From assembly GCA_002337215.1 (NCBI GenBank), contig DDFO01000014.1, forward strand, positions 9,931-33,701: 23,771 bases of DNA, given 5' to 3'. The notes below the pieces were generated by a model. It was given only the letters and a program-made list of their open reading frames with translations. It was not told where the DNA came from and did no database searches. The translations under genes and the position numbers were made by a program. Positions 14,750-22,400 of the stretch are shown in pieces. Source of the DNA: Phycisphaerales bacterium UBA1926 (GTDB lineage Bacteria > Planctomycetota > Phycisphaerae > Phycisphaerales > UBA1924). The stretch's first letter is position 1, and every line of letters begins with the position of its first letter.

Positions 14750-14830
14750 TGAACCCGCAATTAGCAGTTCCCCGCTAGGTCCCGAAGGTCGACATGCTTC
14801 TCGACGACGCCGGCATGCTCGGGGCGGGCT

Positions 14831-15094
14831 TCACGAGACCCCTCCCGCCTCGGCCGTTCGGATCGAATCGCGCAGCGATGCCCGGGCCTCGCGGATCTCG
14901 GTCCGCGCCGACTTCGGTCGCCTGGTTGACTTGGTGGGGGTCGCGGCCGATTCGCGGACCGGCTCGCGGAACATGATCCGGAGCCGTCCGTCACGCATCC
15001 GCGTCGTCTGGATCGAATTGCCCGAGCGGCGGGCGAGCCCGTCGAGCAGGGCGTCGAGCGGCGCGTGCTCGATGGTGTTGGCGATGTCGCTCAC
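14831..15094 (-). CDS. Small hypothetical protein at the end of the replication operon
   Basis: This 87-aa protein starts with GTG at 15094 after AGGGGGTG, a plausible ribosome site. The N-terminal half (MSDIANTIEHAPLDALLDG, then a short strand RLRIMFREPV) looks folded. The C-terminal half is basic and helical (about residues 50-87). The function is not recognised. The GTG overlaps a TGA stop of a longer upstream frame as GTGA (15091-15094), which may be translational coupling or chance. Its place downstream of the helicase suggests a replication accessory or DNA-binding role, but this rests on position only. Confidence 0.55.
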   Translation of the reverse strand: MSDIANTIEHAPLDALLDGLARRSGNSIQTTRMRDGRLRIMFREPVRESAATPTKSTRRPKSARTEIREARASLRDSIRTAEAGGVS

Positions 15095-15538
15095 GCGGCA
15101 CCCCCTGACGGGTTGCCGGTCTTGCCGGGTCGATGGGTGGTCTTCAATGGGCGTCCGATGATCCGCTGATCAGCCGCGTTCCCTTTCGCTTCATCGGGGC
15201 CGGATGTGAATCGCCCCCCGCCGGGGGCGACTCCGCCGGCCGGCCGATGTCGGCCTTCGGTGAGTCTGCATCGACCATACCGCGCGACGGGGCGAACGTC
15301 CCAACACGCGGCGTGCACGAAGGGCAGAAAGTGCGGATTCTCTCGAAACCTGCAAAACGCACCCGATTCGGCGGGTGACCTCGCTCGTTTCCCATCCGCG
15401 GAGCTTTCCGGGCGTGCACCCGACCGACCCAACTACCCGGCCCCATAGCCTAAGAATCGGCCCTCACTGGCCCGCAGGAGCGGTCGCCGGGTCCCCGTCG
15501 CCGCCGGGTTGCGGTCGGGTGGGGCGGGTACGCGCTCG
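15095..15538. other. 444-nt gap between helicase and small protein genes
   Basis: Two minus-strand frames cover part of it: 15091-15432 with a TTG start, and 15144-15446 with an ATG. Neither has a clear ribosome site or recognisable protein. A hairpin TCGCCCC/GGGGCGA lies at 15211-15230. TGCAAAACGC at 15351-15360 repeats a 10-mer found at 20781-20790. I cannot assign a function to this stretch. Confidence 0.4.
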
Positions 15539-17092
15539 TCATCCGGCCCCCGCGTCCGGCATGCCCGCGAGTTCATCGCGGGAGACCACTCGGTACTCGT
15601 CGTCGGGTCCAGGGTGGCCCGGCCTGCGGACCTCAAAGATGCGCTGCGTCGGACCGTCTCCGGTCGGGAGGCAGACCTCGTATCCGGCCGTCTCGAGCGC
15701 CGGCTTCAGACGCCGCAGGTCCCCGCTGAGCTTGCGGGGCGTGACCTTGAGTTCTTTCGGCGTATTCCCGGCCGGTGTGATCGCCGCGAGGATCTGCCCG
15801 GCGGTCCCTCGCACTGTGCCGGCTCGATCGACGACGGCGAGCAGGTAGGGCGTGATCGCGGAACTCTCGAGCACGTCCTCGGCGACCCGCAGCTCCTGAC
15901 CGCCGTACGTCGCCAGGGTGCTCGTGCCGGCGGTCTCGTCCATCGCGGCGAGGAACCGGGCGAAGTCCGCCATCCGCGGCATCTCCTCGAGCTCGACGGC
16001 GTCGATCACCGCGAGCGCGTCGGCGAATCGGTCGAGCAACGCGCCGAGGATCTTCGGGTGCGCGGACGCGAACTTGCGGGTGAGCTCCTCCTCGATGCGG
16101 CGTTGCCCGGCCGGGATCTGTGCGAGATCGGCGACCAGCATCCGCTCCGCGAAGTCGCCCCGGATCGCGGTGACTTCGATCGAGTTGAGGATCGCGGCCC
16201 TTCGGAAACTCGCGGCCGTCACGCCGCCGTTCGTGTACAGCTTCCGCTTGAGGAACCCTCCCCCCGTGCACAGGCGGCAAAGACTGTCCGACAGGTCGTT
16301 GCTGATCGCAGAGACGTTGTCGAGCAGGACGACACGCGAGCTCTGGGCCGCCATGATGAGCTGCTCGTTATCCCGCGGCGGCTGTCGGTCCTCGCAGGTG
16401 GTCGGATCAACAAGCCTCGCGAGCAGCCGCGTCGCCGAGCTTTTCCCCGTGCCCTGGCCCCCACTCAGCAGCAGGATCGGGCAGGGCGTCGCGGGTCGCC
16501 AGCACGCGAGCATCCACCCGACGACGATGTCGAGCTGCTCGGGCGCGAGATTGATGAACTCCCGCAAGGTGTCGATGTCACCGCCCCGCTCGGGCGTCGG
16601 CATCGCTCCGGTGAGCGGTGTTCGCCGGAACGGCGTCGGGGACCGGTCGAGCACGTCCCATCCCCCGCCGGTGACCCGGATCGCCCGGCCGGTCTCATCG
16701 CCGAGATCGATGACGGCCCCGGGCTCATCGCCGATCGCGGCGACGCGGATCGGGATCGGCTCGGCGTCGGCCTGCCTCGCTTCCGATTTGATCACACGCA
16801 TCGCGCTCGTGATCGCTTCGCCGGACGCCGCGTCCCCGGTGGAGGCGAAGTACGCCGCGGCGAGATCGTCATCGAAGGATCCGTCGTCAAGATCGGCGGC
16901 GATGTTCGGGCCCTCGCGCGGGATCGCGAAGAGCGCACCGCCCTCGCTGGATCTGGCGAATCGGTACCCGGCCCTCGCGAGCTCGATGAGCTTCTTGGCC
17001 GCGCTCGGCTTGCCGCTCCTGGCGGGCTCGTCGCTGACCTCGTGAACGGTGTAGCCCGCGGGGAGTTTGAATGGGTCGGTCGCCTGGGTCAT
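15539..17092 (-). CDS. P-loop ATPase, probable replicative helicase of the element
   Basis: The 517-aa protein has a central ATPase domain. Walker A is GGQGTGKS (211-218) and Walker B is VVLLDNVS (254-261). They are followed by a segment TGGGFLKRKLYTN (276-288) that resembles the DNA-contact hairpin of phage and plasmid replication ATPases. About 190 N-terminal residues precede it; they are rich in small beta segments and could recognise DNA or the primase. The C-terminal part (about 440-517) looks like a winged-helix region. The ATG at 17092 overlaps the stop of the preceding gene as ATGA. The role, unwinding at the element's origin, is inferred from the motifs and from the primase gene two positions upstream. 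No close named family is recognised. Confidence 0.75.
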   Translation of the reverse strand: MTQATDPFKLPAGYTVHEVSDEPARSGKPSAAKKLIELARAGYRFARSSEGGALFAIPREGPNIAADLDDGSFDDDLAAAYFASTGDAASGEAITSAMRVIKSEARQADAEPIPIRVAAIGDEPGAVIDLGDETGRAIRVTGGGWDVLDRSPTPFRRTPLTGAMPTPERGGDIDTLREFINLAPEQLDIVVGWMLACWRPATPCPILLLSGGQGTGKSSATRLLARLVDPTTCEDRQPPRDNEQLIMAAQSSRVVLLDNVSAISNDLSDSLCRLCTGGGFLKRKLYTNGGVTAASFRRAAILNSIEVTAIRGDFAERMLVADLAQIPAGQRRIEEELTRKFASAHPKILGALLDRFADALAVIDAVELEEMPRMADFARFLAAMDETAGTSTLATYGGQELRVAEDVLESSAITPYLLAVVDRAGTVRGTAGQILAAITPAGNTPKELKVTPRKLSGDLRRLKPALETAGYEVCLPTGDGPTQRIFEVRRPGHPGPDDEYRVVSRDELAGMPDAGAG

Positions 17093-17940
17093 GCTGGGTC
17101 GACCTCCTCGCCCAGGATCTCACGCACCCGATCGACCGATGTTTTGTAGCCGAAGATCGTGGCCCATGCGACCATCGGGGGCGGTGGATGACCGATGGCG
17201 ATGATCGCGGCCGCGATCGCCTCGAGCTCGGAGCAAGGCCGGATCGGGCCCGCCGAGTTCTCCCACCGGCCGACGAGGACGGGGCGGAGTGCGATCATCT
17301 CGGCGATGTCAACGTGGACCCCGGCGCCGCGCGTCCTCCCGACAAAGGGCGAGTCATCGAGCGCTGACGCGCGGATCAGCGATCGCCAGTCTGAGACAAC
17401 ATGGACCGCCGCCGGCGTGAGCCCGCCCGACGCTCGATCGAGCAACCACTCGAATGGGTTCTCCAGCCCGGTGGGGAGATAGAGCCCGTCGGGCGGTATG
17501 TAGCCCTCGATCCGGCACCCGTCTGGCCCGATGAGATCGAGCCCCGTCAGGATTCCGAGGCCCGAGTAAATCGGGATCACGAACCCGGTCGGGCAGTCCC
17601 CCCTGACCATGCGGCGGCCGCCGGCGGTGAGCACGCTCGCATCGACGTAGCCCGGTCCGAGGTCGATCCGCGAGTGCTCGGCTTCGGCCGCGATCGGCAC
17701 GATCTGCTTGAAACGCTCGGCGTGCTCCGGGTTCGATTCGAACGCCGCTCTCGCCTGGGCCAGGATCGTCTCGGGCAGGGCATCGAAGAACGCCCAGTGT
17801 CGATCGTCGCGGAGCATGCCCCGGTTCTTCAGCTCGCGTCGGCCGTCCGCCGTCCTCGAGAGTTCGCGGGCCTGTCGGAGGTCATCGACTGTCCCGGGGA
17901 TCTCCCGTCGATGCTGTTTCTTGCCTTTGGGTCCGTCCAT
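17089..17940 (-). CDS. Hypothetical protein of the replication operon, possible degenerate Toprim-like domain
   Basis: The frame is open to 18312, but the ATG at 17940 is chosen because AGGAG (17947-17951) lies 6 nt before it; the product is 283 aa. It overlaps the primase gene by 59 nt. The N-terminus is basic (MDGPKGKKQHRRE). A segment of about residues 100-200 (GFVIPIYSGLGILTGLDLI, then GPDGCRIEG, then YLPTG, then VHVVSDW) follows the order seen in phage primases: an 'IPI...G' sheet, a glycine-rich product strand, then a strand where Toprim domains carry their glutamate. Here that place reads VVSDW, so the site looks inactive. The C-terminal part is helical. The gene sits between primase and helicase. 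A structural or loader role is plausible but unproven. Confidence 0.7.
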   Translation of the reverse strand: MDGPKGKKQHRREIPGTVDDLRQARELSRTADGRRELKNRGMLRDDRHWAFFDALPETILAQARAAFESNPEHAERFKQIVPIAAEAEHSRIDLGPGYVDASVLTAGGRRMVRGDCPTGFVIPIYSGLGILTGLDLIGPDGCRIEGYIPPDGLYLPTGLENPFEWLLDRASGGLTPAAVHVVSDWRSLIRASALDDSPFVGRTRGAGVHVDIAEMIALRPVLVGRWENSAGPIRPCSELEAIAAAIIAIGHPPPPMVAWATIFGYKTSVDRVREILGEEVDPA

Positions 17941-18880
17941 CGGGGTCTCCTGCGGTGGCCTGCCTTGCGAGCCATTCGCGCGTGTCTTTGCAGTCCGCCG
18001 GGGGCATCGCCATCCGCAGCGGCTCGGTCTTCCATGCCTTGCCCAGGTCGATCGCGACGGCCTTTGCGCCGTCGCGACCCGGCCAGGCTCCGTTTTTCTT
18101 CTTGTCGTTCTCGCCGATCGCGATGGCATCACGCCCGCGGAGCAGATCCGCGAGCATGCGAACGATCGCCTTGCCGGCCTTCGCGCTCGGCCGCCCCACC
18201 GCCGGGTATCCCGCGGTGATCGCCGCCGCGGTGTCGCTCGCCCCCTCAACGACCCAGACCGCGCCCTCGAGTTCGCCGATCGTGTCGGGGTAAAACAACC
18301 CGAGCCGGCCACCCTTCAGCGTCATCTTCTTGCCGCCATCGACCGGACGGGTGTTGATCCCGACGATCCGGCCCGCCGCGTCGCGCATCGGGAACGTCCA
18401 TGCGTCGGCCCTCGCGAGCGGTGCCCCGAGGTGCTCGTTGATGTCCGCGACCGTCGCGTACCCGACGCGCAGCAGCCGCAACGCGTCCGCCCCGACACCG
18501 AGCAGGCTCGCGAGATCCTCGACCCGAGCATCGGTCGCCTGGGACTCGAAACGCTGCTGCATCGGTGCCCAGTCGATCACCGGTCGATCGTCTCGCGGGT
18601 ACCGCGTCCGCGTGCCGCGCTGCCGGGGTGATCCGTCCGAGCGGGTCGACGCGAACCCGTCCCGGCTCGAGAGCCCGAGCGATCTCATGACCTCGCCGTA
18701 CCGGCAACCGGCGTGACAGCACACGAGCACGCGGCCGTCGTCGCCCCGGCTCACGCTCAGGCTGGGCGACGAATCCTCGTGTGATGGGCACCGGGCGGAC
18801 CACCTGGAGCCGCCGCCGGTCGGGCCGCAGCCCGCCTCGGCGAGCGCGTCGATGATGGTGCGCAGCGGGTCATCGCTCAC
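17882..18880 (-). CDS. DNA primase with CHC2-type zinc finger and Toprim domain
   Basis: The 332-aa protein starts with GTG 18880, which overlaps the preceding stop as GTGA; AGGGGGG lies about 11 nt upstream. The zinc ribbon is visible: CPSHEDSSPSLSV (C31, H34) and VCCHAGC (C55, C59). A helical linker follows, then the strand FPMRDAAGRIVGINTR (about 163-178) leading into Toprim. The Toprim glutamate is in VWVVEGASD (E212). The second acidic motif reads IGENDKKKNG (E257, D259), and KDTREWL near 298-304 ends the domain. Primases make the RNA primers for replication; here it would serve the element. The frame is open to 19186, but that upstream part is inside the HTH genes. It is compact compared with bacterial DnaG. 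Confidence 0.85.
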   Translation of the reverse strand: MSDDPLRTIIDALAEAGCGPTGGGSRWSARCPSHEDSSPSLSVSRGDDGRVLVCCHAGCRYGEVMRSLGLSSRDGFASTRSDGSPRQRGTRTRYPRDDRPVIDWAPMQQRFESQATDARVEDLASLLGVGADALRLLRVGYATVADINEHLGAPLARADAWTFPMRDAAGRIVGINTRPVDGGKKMTLKGGRLGLFYPDTIGELEGAVWVVEGASDTAAAITAGYPAVGRPSAKAGKAIVRMLADLLRGRDAIAIGENDKKKNGAWPGRDGAKAVAIDLGKAWKTEPLRMAMPPADCKDTREWLARQATAGDPDGRTQRQETASTGDPRDSR

Positions 18881-19077
18881 GGACGGGTACCCCCCCTGGC
18901 GACGAAGTCCTCGAGCTCGCGACGGGGGATGAGCACCCTTCGGTTCGCGTGTACCGCACCGAGTTCGCCCCGCTTGATCAGCCGGCGGACCGTCCGCTCG
19001 GAGACCGCGAGGATGTTCGCGGCCTCGGCGATCGAATTCATCTGCCGCTCGTGCGCGGGTGGGGTTCGGCCGATCAT
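18877..19077 (-). CDS. Small HTH protein, excisionase (Xis)-like
   Basis: The 66-aa protein has a helix-turn-helix over about residues 14-40 (SIAEAANILAVSERTVRRLI) and then the typical RVLIPRRELEDFV wing of MerR/excisionase-type proteins. The ATG at 19077 overlaps the previous stop as ATGA (19074-19077). It could direct excision together with the integrase or regulate the operon. It is the second of two neighbouring HTH proteins. Confidence 0.8.
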   Translation of the reverse strand: MIGRTPPAHERQMNSIAEAANILAVSERTVRRLIKRGELGAVHANRRVLIPRRELEDFVARGGTRP

Positions 19078-19316
19078 GCCGGCACCTCTGGGGCGATCGG
19101 GCCGAGGCGACCGTGGTGCAGGGCATTGAGGTCTGAGAGACGGAGTCGCGTCGACCGACCGACACGGACAAAGGGCAGCGTTCCATCGTCGACGAGGGCC
19201 GCGAGGCGGGCCGGCGTCGTAGTCAGGAGCAGGGCCGCGGTGTGAACATCGATGAGCCGCGGATACCGGTCTGGGATCGCGGGCGGCAACGGTTCGAGAG
19301 ACGGGGTTGCAAACAT
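19074..19316 (-). CDS. Small HTH protein, excisionase-like, first gene of the replication operon
   Basis: The 80-aa protein has an HTH-17-like region of about residues 19-65 (RLIDVHTAALLL, then ARLAALVDDGTLPFVRVG, then RLRLSDLNAL). The ATG at 19316 has an excellent AAGGAG (19323-19328) with a 6-nt spacer, the best ribosome site of the operon, which fits a leading gene. With its neighbour it forms a pair of related small DNA-binding proteins. It may be a regulator rather than the true Xis. Confidence 0.75.
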   Translation of the reverse strand: MFATPSLEPLPPAIPDRYPRLIDVHTAALLLTTTPARLAALVDDGTLPFVRVGRSTRLRLSDLNALHHGRLGPIAPEVPA

Positions 19317-19392
19317 TCTGGGCTCCTTGTCGATACGGACTGCTCAGGCAGTGCCGCTCGTGACAGGAGTACCAGCCGTCATCGATGTAGTC

Positions 19393-19410
19393 GTCACGAA
19401 AAATCGCGAC
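19393..19410. promoter_or_regulatory. Imperfect inverted repeat upstream of the replication operon
   Basis: GTCACGA (19393-19399) and TCGCGAC (19404-19410) match as an inverted repeat with one mismatch around AAAA. It lies 77 nt before the first gene of the operon, a suitable place for an operator of one of the HTH proteins. Confidence 0.3.
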
Positions 19411-19450
19411 GGATGGGTGTTATTCGCATTCGCCGAACTTGATCGTTGGC

Positions 19451-20653
19451 TTATTTTCTGGGGGCCAATGAAGCCCAGTCTTTCGACAGCGACACCAGGA
19501 CCGGGCCGAACGTCTCGCCCTTCCCGCTCGGCTCTGCCTGGCCCCAATAGAGGGCAGCATCATCGACACGGGATCTGTTGAAGCGGATGGCGGAAAGTGT
19601 GTCCGAAATCCGCTTCGCCTTCGTTCCGTCTCGCCCGCGAGACCGATCACCCGAAGAATGGCCGGGAGGGGCCGAGTGACTGAGGGCGTTTCGGATCGTC
19701 CCCTTGGAAACGGCACCCTCGCCGATGCACTCCGCGTAGGTGTTCAAATCGGTAATCCGTTCCTCGGTCAGAGGAGTCCCATCACCGCCATCCGACGTGG
19801 CGTGGTTGAGAAGCCTTCTCGCTGCTGCGAGCCGCTCGCCTTTGGCCTCCGAGCGTTTGGACGCCTCCCGGATCTCGCCGAGGTGCGCTTCAATCTCACG
19901 GAGCGACGCACGGACCCCGGCATCCGTAGAACGGTCGAAGCGAACACCGCTGTCGAAAGTCGCGGCCCATGCGAAGTAGTCCGCGACGGTGCCGGGGTCG
20001 GACGGCAGGCCCTCGATCTGGCCTCGGAGGCGTGCGAGCGTCTCTGGATGTAGCTCGGCCTGGAGATTGCGCAACATGTCCTGATCGAACCGGGGCTCGA
20101 ATTGAAACGGGCTGCAGATCCGGCCGACGTATTGGATCAGCCCGACGGGTGCCAATCGCGGTTCGCTGTCATCGGTTAGGGAGAGCGTCCCGCGGTTACG
20201 GTTCCGGATCGACTCAAGCTCGGCCTCCAAAAACTCATCTCGGCTTGTGTCGTGGATCGCCCACGCACGATCGATCAGCGTGATGATCTCGGCGAACCGA
20301 CTAAATGCTCCGATGTGATCCTCGCCGAGTTCGTCAATCGCGAGGTCGGCCGCCATCCACCGATCTGATTCGTCGGCGTGGCACTGGGGGAAGTCGTCGC
20401 AGTCAGAGCTTGCAAGGAAGCTGATATGCCGAGCGATCACGATCGAGGCGAAGATCGGCTGGCCGGCGTGGGGCTCGACGTGCTCCGCGTAGGTCGCATT
20501 CGCACGGTCGATCCCGGCCCGGACCGCATCGATCGCGTGCTTCCGCCGTTCAGACATCGGGTCGGCGAACTCCCGCAGGACCCGCTCGACCTGGTCCCAA
20601 TCGATCTCGCTCCTCGGCGAGACCGGTCCGATCTTCATCGACAGTGCGCTCAT
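19451..20653 (-). CDS. Uncharacterised 400-aa element protein
   Basis: The start is ATG 20653, with GGGAG 6 nt upstream; the frame is open to a GTG at 20683 that has no ribosome site. The protein looks soluble and mostly helical and acidic. A His/Cys cluster occurs in the first third (ARHISF, then SDCDDFPQCH). A charged helix of about 260-300 (LREIEAHLGEIREASKRSEAKGERLAAARRLL region) could be a coiled coil. The segment after it, ITDLNTYAECIGEGAVSKGTIRNALS, looks like a helix-turn-helix with recognition helix SKGTIRNAL, so DNA binding is possible. It ends 134 nt before the replication operon, in the same direction, and starts opposite to the plus-strand genes. It could be a switch regulator. 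Function is not recognised. Confidence 0.75.
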   Translation of the reverse strand: MSALSMKIGPVSPRSEIDWDQVERVLREFADPMSERRKHAIDAVRAGIDRANATYAEHVEPHAGQPIFASIVIARHISFLASSDCDDFPQCHADESDRWMAADLAIDELGEDHIGAFSRFAEIITLIDRAWAIHDTSRDEFLEAELESIRNRNRGTLSLTDDSEPRLAPVGLIQYVGRICSPFQFEPRFDQDMLRNLQAELHPETLARLRGQIEGLPSDPGTVADYFAWAATFDSGVRFDRSTDAGVRASLREIEAHLGEIREASKRSEAKGERLAAARRLLNHATSDGGDGTPLTEERITDLNTYAECIGEGAVSKGTIRNALSHSAPPGHSSGDRSRGRDGTKAKRISDTLSAIRFNRSRVDDAALYWGQAEPSGKGETFGPVLVSLSKDWASLAPRK

Positions 20654-21064
20654 CGCATGCTCCCGTGTGCGGTCCGTGCTCACTAGACCAACATACTTAC
20701 CACATGCGACCTGATCCGTCCGCGCCTCGCCGTGGAATCCGGCCGCATCACACTAAAAAACACGAGAAATTCGCGTTTCTTGCAAAACGCGAACTGGCCT
20801 GCTCGCGACCGCGACCCATCGCCACCTTGCCCCCGAGCCAACAATGATGCTGCCAAATTGCTCGCACGCGAATAACCCGCCTCGATCGCAGTTCGCGCAC
20901 GCCGCGTTCGGCTCGTCGTGTGGTTAGATGTCGGTGCAATGAATCCCAACCACTCAACGACAACCGGGCCGGCTCGATCGGTGGCGTCCTTTCCGCCGTC
21001 CATCGGGAATGCATTGCCCGCCGCCGATCGGTCGGCCCCGCTGTCGTTGCGAAAGGACGATCAC
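20654..21064. other. Divergent intergenic region
   Basis: This 411-nt gap sits between oppositely transcribed genes and must hold promoters for both directions. No strong -35/-10 pair is clear; a TATGTT-like -10 on the minus strand lies at 20690-20695. It is relatively A/T-rich (20750-20800) and contains the inverted repeat at 20770-20793. Confidence 0.5.
20770..20793. promoter_or_regulatory. 9-bp perfect inverted repeat, candidate operator
   Basis: TTCGCGTTT (20770-20778) and AAACGCGAA (20785-20793) are exact reverse complements around a 6-nt spacer. The site sits midway between divergent genes. The right half AAAACGCGAA recurs at 10251-10260 beside the att site. Confidence 0.5.
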
Positions 21065-21583
21065 ATGACCACCGCTGAAACCAAGACCGAACCGATGTCG
21101 CTGGGAGCCCGCTTCGCCCAGGTCCTCACCAAGCGACACCGAGACATGTCGCCGCGGGCGACTGCGACCATCGATCGGCTGATCCGGCGAGACCCGGAAA
21201 AACTCTCCGACGCCGAGGTCAACCAACTGATCGAGGCGTTCGAGATTCTCGATCTCCGGTCGCTTCGCGTGACTTGGTCCGATCTGAAGCCGGCAAAGCT
21301 CATCGAGGCCGTGCGGGCCAAGGTGCTCGGTACCGATCGGAGCCGTGAGCGGATCCTCGAGATCGCGGCGACTCGTGAAGACCTGGAAGCGGACATCCTC
21401 GAGCTCGAGGAGCGGAGGCTCGCCGCTGTCGCCGAGTGCGAGGCCGCCGAGCGACGCGTCGCCGAAGCCGACGCGAAACTCGCCCAGCGCAGGAACGATC
21501 GCAAAGCGAGAGCGGACCTGATTCGTGCATACAACACGGACCGTCGCAACTTCGAGCACCTGCCGTTTCAGGAGGTGGAGTAG
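21065..21583 (+). CDS. Coiled-coil hypothetical protein
   Basis: The 172-aa protein starts at ATG 21065 with AAGGA 7-8 nt upstream; the frame is open to 20918 without a ribosome site. Residues about 30-90 are helical (RATATIDRLIRRDPEKLSDA, then VNQLIEAFEIL). Residues about 95-155 are a long charged coiled coil with heptad leucines and alanines (LEADILELEERRLAAVAE). It has no signal or membrane segment. It is the first gene of the plus-strand unit and its TAG stop overlaps the next start by one base. A structural or assembly role in a phage-like late operon is possible, but it is not recognised. Confidence 0.75.
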   Translation: MTTAETKTEPMSLGARFAQVLTKRHRDMSPRATATIDRLIRRDPEKLSDAEVNQLIEAFEILDLRSLRVTWSDLKPAKLIEAVRAKVLGTDRSRERILEIAATREDLEADILELEERRLAAVAECEAAERRVAEADAKLAQRRNDRKARADLIRAYNTDRRNFEHLPFQEVE

Positions 21584-22134
21584 TGCCGACGGAACCAGGA
21601 CAACTCATCCGTGCTCAAGAGCGTGCACGACGGGCGCGCGAGGCGGCGGCCGCGAGCAAGACTGGGCCCTCGACCAAGGCGGGCGATGTTCTTCGCGCCG
21701 GGGCTCGCAAGGCTCGATCCGATCGATTGAAGTCGGAGAAGGCGAAGCCGGCGAAGAAGCAGCTGAGCCCGCCGAAGGCGTCGCCGCAACCCTCGACCGT
21801 CTCCGCCGGCGCCGTGTTCTACGCACTGCTGAGCCGCGAGGCGGAGCAGCGAGGCAGAGACTCGGCGTCTCGTTCGGCTGCCAAAACGTGGAAGGCCGTT
21901 GCGGATGCGCACCCGGCGATCCGCGAAGCGTTCGTCGCGGAGGAACGGGCGGGCGTGCCCTGGCGTCGGCACCTCGACTGCCGGGCCGAGTCGAAACTGC
22001 CCGCGGCGGAGGCGTGCGCCGACTACGTCACGACGGGCCTGTCGCTCGACGCGGCCCGCCGACGCATCGGCGAGCGGTGTCCGAACATCAGTGAGCATCA
22101 CCGCGCGGCGACCGAGCCGATCGCGCGATTCTGA
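21583..22134 (+). CDS. Basic hypothetical protein coupled to the coiled-coil gene
   Basis: The 183-aa protein starts with GTG at 21583, which shares its G with the preceding TAG stop; GGAGG lies about 7 nt upstream. The N-terminal 75 residues are disordered and rich in Lys, Arg, Ala and Pro (SEKAKPAKKQLSPPKASPQP). The C-terminal half looks folded and helical (AVFYALLSREAEQRG, then KTWKAVADAHPAIREAFVAE, then a final LSLDAARRRIGE helix). The basic tail suggests nucleic-acid contact. No family is recognised. Confidence 0.7.
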   Translation: MPTEPGQLIRAQERARRAREAAAASKTGPSTKAGDVLRAGARKARSDRLKSEKAKPAKKQLSPPKASPQPSTVSAGAVFYALLSREAEQRGRDSASRSAAKTWKAVADAHPAIREAFVAEERAGVPWRRHLDCRAESKLPAAEACADYVTTGLSLDAARRRIGERCPNISEHHRAATEPIARF

Positions 22135-22231
22135 TTCGTTGGCTCGTCCCGCCCACGGCGGCCCTCGCTGGCGGCCGAGGGTGTTTGCCGGAGTTCCTTT
22201 CGTGCAGCGCGGTCATGCCGTGACGCATTCG

Positions 22232-22263
22232 CCTCCCTGGGGATCCCATGCCCCCCAGGGGGG
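22232..22263. repeat. GC hairpin
   Basis: CCTCCCTGGGG (22232-22242) pairs with CCCCAGGGGG (22253-22263), one G-T pair, around a 10-nt loop. Confidence 0.5.
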
Positions 22264-22276
22264 GATTTGGTGCCCC

Positions 22277-22314
22277 GCTCGCTGTCGCAGACATTCGCGG
22301 CAGCGAGCTTTCTT
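22277..22314 (+). terminator. Rho-independent terminator candidate
   Basis: GCTCGCTGTCGC (22277-22288) pairs with GCGGCAGCGAGC (22297-22308) with one G-U pair and an 8-nt loop, followed by TTTCTT. It lies 143 nt after the stop of the basic protein. Confidence 0.6.
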
Positions 22315-22343
22315 GGGGGTTGGTCATGCCCCCCGGGTCTCCG

Positions 22344-22373
22344 CCTGCGGCCGTTCGTTTGACCGGCCGCAGG
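22344..22373. repeat. 10-bp perfect inverted repeat
   Basis: CCTGCGGCCG (22344-22353) and CGGCCGCAGG (22364-22373) are exact reverse complements around a 10-nt loop. Confidence 0.55.
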
Positions 22374-22400
22374 ATTCAGGCGTCGGCACGCCGGACCTTG

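Larger units (their letters stand above)
14148..14830. other. Non-coding, repeat-rich region; candidate replication origin or control region
   Basis: There is no convincing gene in about 680 nt. Short frames exist but lack ribosome sites and cross the palindromes. The stretch holds an 18-bp inverted repeat made of paired 8-mers, a fifth copy of the 8-mer inside a hairpin, an AT-rich patch (14351-14371, including ATTCTTAGAAT), a 24-bp palindrome and a 30-bp palindrome. It lies between gene C and the replication operon. Iterons around an AT-rich patch next to primase and helicase genes suggest an origin, but function is inferred. Confidence 0.5.

Noticed and set aside
14533..14760. 75-aa minus-strand frame in the non-coding region
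   Set aside because: It crosses both perfect palindromes, has no ribosome site and no recognisable sequence.
15200..15320. tRNA-like segment on the minus strand (GGTATGGTCGATGCAGACTC...)
   Set aside because: It reads like the start of a tRNA-Leu, but no anticodon loop with T33 and no pairing acceptor or T-stem could be drawn.
18881..19186. N-terminal extension of the primase to 19186
   Set aside because: The extra sequence is the out-of-frame image of the two HTH genes, is Arg/Pro-rich, and precedes a good GTGA-coupled start.
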